A stretch of 64,000 nt of DNA, from contig CP082844.1 of the NCBI GenBank assembly GCA_019930625.1, positions 6,510,001 to 6,574,000 of the forward strand, read 5' to 3'. The notes under the pieces are model-generated. The model saw nothing but the letters and a program-made list of their open reading frames with translations. It did not search any database and was not told where the DNA came from. The position numbers and the translations under genes were made by a program. This DNA comes from Nocardia asteroides. Its GTDB lineage: Bacteria > Actinomycetota > Actinomycetes > Mycobacteriales > Mycobacteriaceae. Positions within the stretch are counted from its first letter, which is position 1. Each line of letters opens with the position of its first letter. Below, piece after piece: positions 63,983 to 64,000 of this stretch.

Positions 63983-63999
63983 GTATCCGCGAGGGATAC
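63983..63999. promoter_or_regulatory. Inverted repeat at the right edge
   Basis: GTATCC-gcgag-GGATAC at 63983-63999 is a perfect six-base inverted repeat about 200 bases upstream of the first P450 start. It may be an operator or a terminator of a gene beyond the edge. Confidence 0.3.
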
Positions 64000-64000
64000 G

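Overview
The window reads as chromosomal DNA of a high-GC actinobacterium, most likely Nocardia or a close relative. The reasons are the uniformly GC-rich codon use, GTG/TTG starts, ATGA/GTGA stop-start overlaps, several F420/deazaflavin-type enzymes, an EspR-like DNA-binding protein, a mycobacterial-type Ser/Thr kinase with an external sensor, and a complete conservon (cvnABCD plus two P450s). No rRNA, tRNA, CRISPR array or prophage was recognised.

Layout. 1-4.9 kb: a phytoene-dehydrogenase-like oxidoreductase cut by the left edge, then gene debris (an alpha/beta-hydrolase tail, a glycine-zipper remnant, a broken YunG-like gene) around a SnoaL/DUF3237 pair and a PI3/4-kinase-like protein. 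4.7-11.4 kb: a Ser/Thr kinase, a TetR/SDR divergent pair with two operators, a type III polyketide synthase, and an MFS exporter preceded by a 10-codon leader peptide with competing stems. 11.5-20.5 kb: nitrogen catabolism, with a PucR regulator divergent from proline dehydrogenase and P5C dehydrogenase (pruAB), an APC permease, an amidase, AldR and alanine dehydrogenase. 20.5-24 kb: an MFS pseudogene with three lesions, two small flavin/F420-fold proteins, an EspR-like protein and a metallo-beta-lactamase-fold hydrolase. 24.3-29.7 kb: the conservon cvnABCD with a CYP157-like P450 that lacks ExxR and a canonical CYP154-like P450, all overlapping stop-to-start.

29.7-33.9 kb: an XRE regulator, an SDR, a Nudix hydrolase, an intact 1.04-kb IS5-family element and, against its right end, a truncated thioesterase; then a DUF6011 mini-protein. 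33.9-43.0 kb: one 3040-residue gene made only of 37 tandem IPT/TIG domains, the most striking object here. 43-47 kb: a small membrane protein, a secreted LIP-family lipase, two small possibly stress-related proteins and an epimerase. 47.3-52 kb: a secreted glycine-zipper protein, two Fur-like boxes, an ATP-grasp pseudogene, and a FecBCD-type importer with a GNAT protein, probably a metal-responsive chelate system that has lost its ATP-grasp enzyme. 52-59.5 kb: an MmcQ/YjbR-helix-hairpin-helix fusion, a TetR/hydrolase pair, a large YfhO-like membrane protein, an acyl-CoA dehydrogenase divergent from a MerR/LLM-oxidoreductase pair, and a flavin reductase. 59.8-63.8 kb: a second P450 cluster, with two tandem CYP157-like genes lacking ExxR and a canonical P450, without a conservon inside the window.

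The best candidates for something undescribed are the leader-peptide attenuator upstream of the MFS gene, the pure IPT-repeat giant without a visible export signal, the conservon-free CYP157 duplication, and the decayed ATP-grasp gene under Fur-like boxes.
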